This document shows positions 6,125-8,579 of a stretch of DNA of 8,579 nt, piece after piece. The DNA is from Alphaproteobacteria bacterium (GTDB lineage: Bacteria > Pseudomonadota > Alphaproteobacteria > Sphingomonadales > Sphingomonadaceae). Within the stretch, counting starts at the first letter, position 1, and every line of letters begins with the position of its first letter. Made by a program: the position numbers and the translations under genes. The notes beneath the pieces are model-generated. The model saw only the letters and a program-made list of their open reading frames with translations. It searched no databases and was not told the origin of the DNA. The stretch is taken from assembly GCA_018830415.1 (NCBI GenBank), contig JAHJSJ010000055.1, positions 1-8,579 of the forward strand, read 5' to 3'.

Positions 6125-7995
6125 CACCAGCCCGCCTTCTCGCCCTTGTTCTGTTCTTCCAGCCATTTCATCAGCGGGGCGAAATATTCGACCATCGCGG
6201 TGCCGTTCATCTGCCGTTCGCCAGTGAAGGCTTCGAGCGCATCGGGCCACGGCTTCGACGCGCCCATTTCGAGCATCGCGTTCAGCTTCGCGCCGACATC
6301 CTTGTTGCCATAGAACGAACAGCGGTGCAGCGGCCCTTCCCATCCGGCGGTATCGCAGGCAGCCTTATAGAACTGGAACTGCAACAACCGCGCGAGGAAG
6401 TAGCGGGTGTAGGATACGTTACCCGGAATGTGATATTTCGCGCCCGCATCGAACCCGTCAGCGCTGCGCTCAACCGGGGGGACAACGCCCTGATATTCAG
6501 CGCGCAGATCGTTCCAGCCGGTGTTGGTAGCGGTTTCGGGGATGCTGCCATCGAACAAGCCCCAGCGATAACGATCCAGCAGCAGGCCAAACGGCAGGAA
6601 CGCCACCTTGTCCATCGCCTGACGCAGCAACAGCCCGATATCCTTGTCGGCGCTGGGCACCTGATCGGGTTTCAGCATATCGATCTGCACCAGATATTCG
6701 GGCGTGATCGACAGCGCGATCATGTCTCCGATAGCTTCATGGAAGCCATCATTCGCGCCGTCCATATGCAGCAGATCCTGCTGGTTATAGGCGCGCTGGT
6801 AGTAATTATGGCCAAGCTCGTGGTGGATCGTGGTGAAGTCGTCAGCGTTCTGCTTGATGCACATCTTGATGCGCAGATCATCGACATTGTCGATGTTCCA
6901 GGCCGAGGCATGGCACACCACTTCGCGGTCAGCCGGTTTGGTGAACTGGCTGCGTTCCCAGAAGGTTGCGGGCAAAGGTTCAAACCCCAGCGAGGAGAAA
7001 AACTGCTCGCCCACCTTGGTCATGCCAACCGCGTCAAGGTTCTTCTGCGCGATCAGATCGGTCAGGTCATAGCCAATGTCGCCCGCGCCTTCGGGGGCGA
7101 CCAGCGGGTAGATATTGCCCCATTCCTGCGCCCACATATTGCCCAGCAGATCGGCGCGGATCGGGCCGGTGCGGGGCTGCACTGCGTCGCCATACTTGTC
7201 GTTCAACTTCGCGCGGACATAGGTGTGGAGCGCGATGTAGAGCGGTTTGACCTCCTGCCACATCCGTTCGGTTTCGGCAGCGAATTGATCCGGGCTCATG
7301 TCATAGCCCGAACGCCACATCGCGCCCAGATCGGCAAAACCAAGCTCCTTTGCACCTTCGTTGGCGATGCCGATCATGCGGGTGTAATCTTCGCGCATCG
7401 GCGCGCCGACATTGTCGTGCCAGCTCGCCCACATTTCCTTCAGCTCTTCGGGCGACCGTTCGAGATTGCCCATCTCGGCCTCGATATCCGATCCGTTGAT
7501 CGGTTCGCCGTTCAACGTCCCCTTGCCGCGCCCGTAGGCAGACCCCAGCCGGGTGGCGATATCGTTCATTTCCTCAGCCGCGCCGGGGGTGCCAGGCGCG
7601 GGCATGGAAATGCCGTTGCGCAGCATGTCCAGCTTGCGCGCGGTTTCATCGTCCAGCCCGGCGATCTGCGCATAGCGTGCGGCCTCGTTGGCGTAGGCGA
7701 CCCGCTTCAAGGTCAGCTGCGCGCCATATTTGGCCGCCATTACATCGCTGTCATGGTTGATATAGGTCGCGTTGAGCCACGAGATATGCCCATATTCCTT
7801 CGAAAACGCAGCAAGGTCGGCCTCAACTGCGGCGATCCACGCCTGCGCGCCTGCGGGCGTGAGCGGGTATTGTGCACTTGTTTGTTCCGCAGTGTCCGGC
7901 GTTGCTTGCGCGGCGAGCGGCGCGGCGGCGGCAATCGCAAGTGCGGCAGCAGCTCCCTTGAGCATCGGGCGCAGCAGCGGGGTAGAAAGTTTCAT
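6124..7995 (-). CDS. M2-family peptidyl-dipeptidase A (angiotensin-converting-enzyme homologue), secreted
   Basis: 623 residues from the ATG at 7995. A Sec signal peptide (residues 1-31: basic start, Ala-rich core, cleavage near AAQA/TPD) sends it to the periplasm. The enzyme family is a zinc dipeptidyl carboxypeptidase that removes C-terminal dipeptides. Zinc site: HELGH (His392, Glu393, His396) with Glu420 in HEAIGD, the same 27-residue spacing as Glu384-Glu411 of human testis ACE. Substrate residues also align: CHASAW (His362), KYHIP (Lys520, His522) and SYTRY (Tyr529, Tyr532). Trp494, Arg498 and Arg531 match ACE chloride ligands. The alignment is from memory. Bacterial M2 enzymes of about 600 residues in one domain are usual. 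In-frame upstream starts (ATG 8010, TTG 8028) lack a clear Shine-Dalgarno; GGGA lies 9 nt before 7995. The stop overlaps the lipoprotein ATG. Confidence 0.94.
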   Translation of the reverse strand: MKLSTPLLRPMLKGAAAALAIAAAAPLAAQATPDTAEQTSAQYPLTPAGAQAWIAAVEADLAAFSKEYGHISWLNATYINHDSDVMAAKYGAQLTLKRVAYANEAARYAQIAGLDDETARKLDMLRNGISMPAPGTPGAAEEMNDIATRLGSAYGRGKGTLNGEPINGSDIEAEMGNLERSPEELKEMWASWHDNVGAPMREDYTRMIGIANEGAKELGFADLGAMWRSGYDMSPDQFAAETERMWQEVKPLYIALHTYVRAKLNDKYGDAVQPRTGPIRADLLGNMWAQEWGNIYPLVAPEGAGDIGYDLTDLIAQKNLDAVGMTKVGEQFFSSLGFEPLPATFWERSQFTKPADREVVCHASAWNIDNVDDLRIKMCIKQNADDFTTIHHELGHNYYQRAYNQQDLLHMDGANDGFHEAIGDMIALSITPEYLVQIDMLKPDQVPSADKDIGLLLRQAMDKVAFLPFGLLLDRYRWGLFDGSIPETATNTGWNDLRAEYQGVVPPVERSADGFDAGAKYHIPGNVSYTRYFLARLLQFQFYKAACDTAGWEGPLHRCSFYGNKDVGAKLNAMLEMGASKPWPDALEAFTGERQMNGTAMVEYFAPLMKWLEEQNKGEKAGW

Positions 7996-8061
7996 GGCAG
8001 GGGTTCCCATAAGTCGATTCAATGACAATGGGACGCGGTGTGGACTGCCACGCGGCGCGAA

Positions 8062-8579
8062 TCAAGCCGTCAGAAAGCGCACGATCCCCTCACCCAGTTC
8101 AGGCTTGGTCGCCGAATCGAGGTGCCCGCCGGGGATTTCGGCATAGGTCGCGTCGGCCAGCAGCGCGGCGAGTTCCTGCGCCGAGCCATTATCCTCATCC
8201 CGGTTCCCGCTGATCACCAGCGCGGGGCAGGTGATGTTGGCAAGAGTGGCAAGGTCAAGATCCTCAAACGCGCCCAGCAGCAGCCGCGCCGCCGTCCGGT
8301 CAACGCCCTGCGACTTGAGGAACTGGCGCGAAAGCCAGGCCGGATCGTCGCGGGTGATGGTGTCGAATTCGTCGATCACGCGGGTAAAGAACCCCGCGCG
8401 CCGTTTCCAGTCGGCCAGGCCCGATACGCCCATCCCGGCGATCACCAGTCGGCGCGGGGCGAACACGCCAGTGGTGCAGCCATGCACCGCCGTGCGCGCG
8501 CCGAGCGAAAAGCCGCCGAGGTCATATTCACCCTTACCCAGCCCCAGATGATCGATCAGCGCGGCTATATCGCGCACCA
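8062..8579 (-). CDS. Alpha/beta-hydrolase fold protein, C-terminal part
   Basis: The last 172 or so residues of a serine hydrolase whose N-terminus is beyond the right edge; the GTG at 8577 is an internal valine, not a start. Numbering from that valine, the nucleophile elbow is GGFSLGA (Ser24 in G-F-S-L-G). A cap-like helical region spans about 55-110. PALVISGNRDEDNG (118-131) contributes the probable catalytic acid (Asp127), and GGHLDSATKPELG (150-162) supplies His152. The triad is therefore complete. The missing part would carry the oxyanion strand and first beta strands. The substrate cannot be told from sequence; esterase or hydrolase of small molecules is likely. It is the first visible gene of the minus-strand run, 66 bp before the M2 peptidase start, with no terminator in between. 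Confidence 0.88.
   Translation of the reverse strand, partial: VRDIAALIDHLGLGKGEYDLGGFSLGARTAVHGCTTGVFAPRRLVIAGMGVSGLADWKRRAGFFTRVIDEFDTITRDDPAWLSRQFLKSQGVDRTAARLLLGAFEDLDLATLANITCPALVISGNRDEDNGSAQELAALLADATYAEIPGGHLDSATKPELGEGIVRFLTA

Noticed and set aside
6125..6343. 73-residue N-terminal extension of the propeller lipoprotein
   Set aside because: It lies entirely inside the M2 peptidase gene in another frame and would bury the lipoprotein signal peptide that begins at 6124.
6325..8025. 566-residue open frame on the plus strand, antisense to the M2 peptidase gene
   Set aside because: Antisense shadow of a GC-rich gene. The translation has no recognisable family motif, while the minus strand has a full ACE-type active site.
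8034..8054. Hairpin between the alpha/beta hydrolase and M2 peptidase genes
   Set aside because: CGC/GCG and GTGG/CCAC stems with a 3-nt bulge and no T tract on either side, so it is not a credible intrinsic terminator.

Overview
The window looks like a GC-rich alphaproteobacterial chromosome, most likely Sphingomonadales (Erythrobacter/Sphingomonas-like). This rests on the compact rpsF-rpsR-rplI operon without priB or ssb, the long acidic tail on ribosomal protein bL9, and overall protein similarity judged by eye; no database search was run. It reads as an ordinary core-genome region. I see no mobile element, tRNA, rRNA or CRISPR array.

Layout, left to right. Positions 1-209 (minus) hold the N-terminal part of a VOC/glyoxalase-fold protein. 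A 275-bp divergent intergenic region follows. It carries an AT-rich 16-bp inverted repeat (263-278) and a hairpin-rich leader just before rpsF. Positions 485-1699 (plus) are rpsF, rpsR and rplI, closed by a strong intrinsic terminator at 1745-1782. amn (AMP nucleosidase) occupies 1849-3285 (plus) and meets, tail to tail with only 6 bp between, a six-gene minus-strand run.

That minus-strand run reads, in transcription order: alpha/beta hydrolase (8579-8062, N-terminus outside the window), secreted M2/ACE-like dipeptidyl carboxypeptidase (7995-6124), lipoprotein with a seven-bladed beta-propeller (6124-5105), RimB-type retropepsin-like protease (5108-4653), RimK glutamate ligase (4628-3723) and a RidA-family protein (3687-3292). 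Gaps are short or negative: 66 bp, 1-nt overlap, 4-nt overlap, 24 bp and 35 bp. This suggests one transcript, with translational coupling at the two overlaps.

How the genes may work together. RimK adds glutamates to the C-terminus of ribosomal protein S6, and S6 itself is encoded 3 kb away in the same window. RimB is the known genomic partner of RimK in Pseudomonas, so the rimB-rimK pair probably forms a ribosome-modification module. Its coupling to a periplasmic peptidase and a propeller lipoprotein is the most unusual context here, but a functional link is only inference. Other points of note are a RidA homologue that appears to lack the substrate-binding arginine, and an odd translation start for amn. 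I did not find convincing evidence of a wholly new system.
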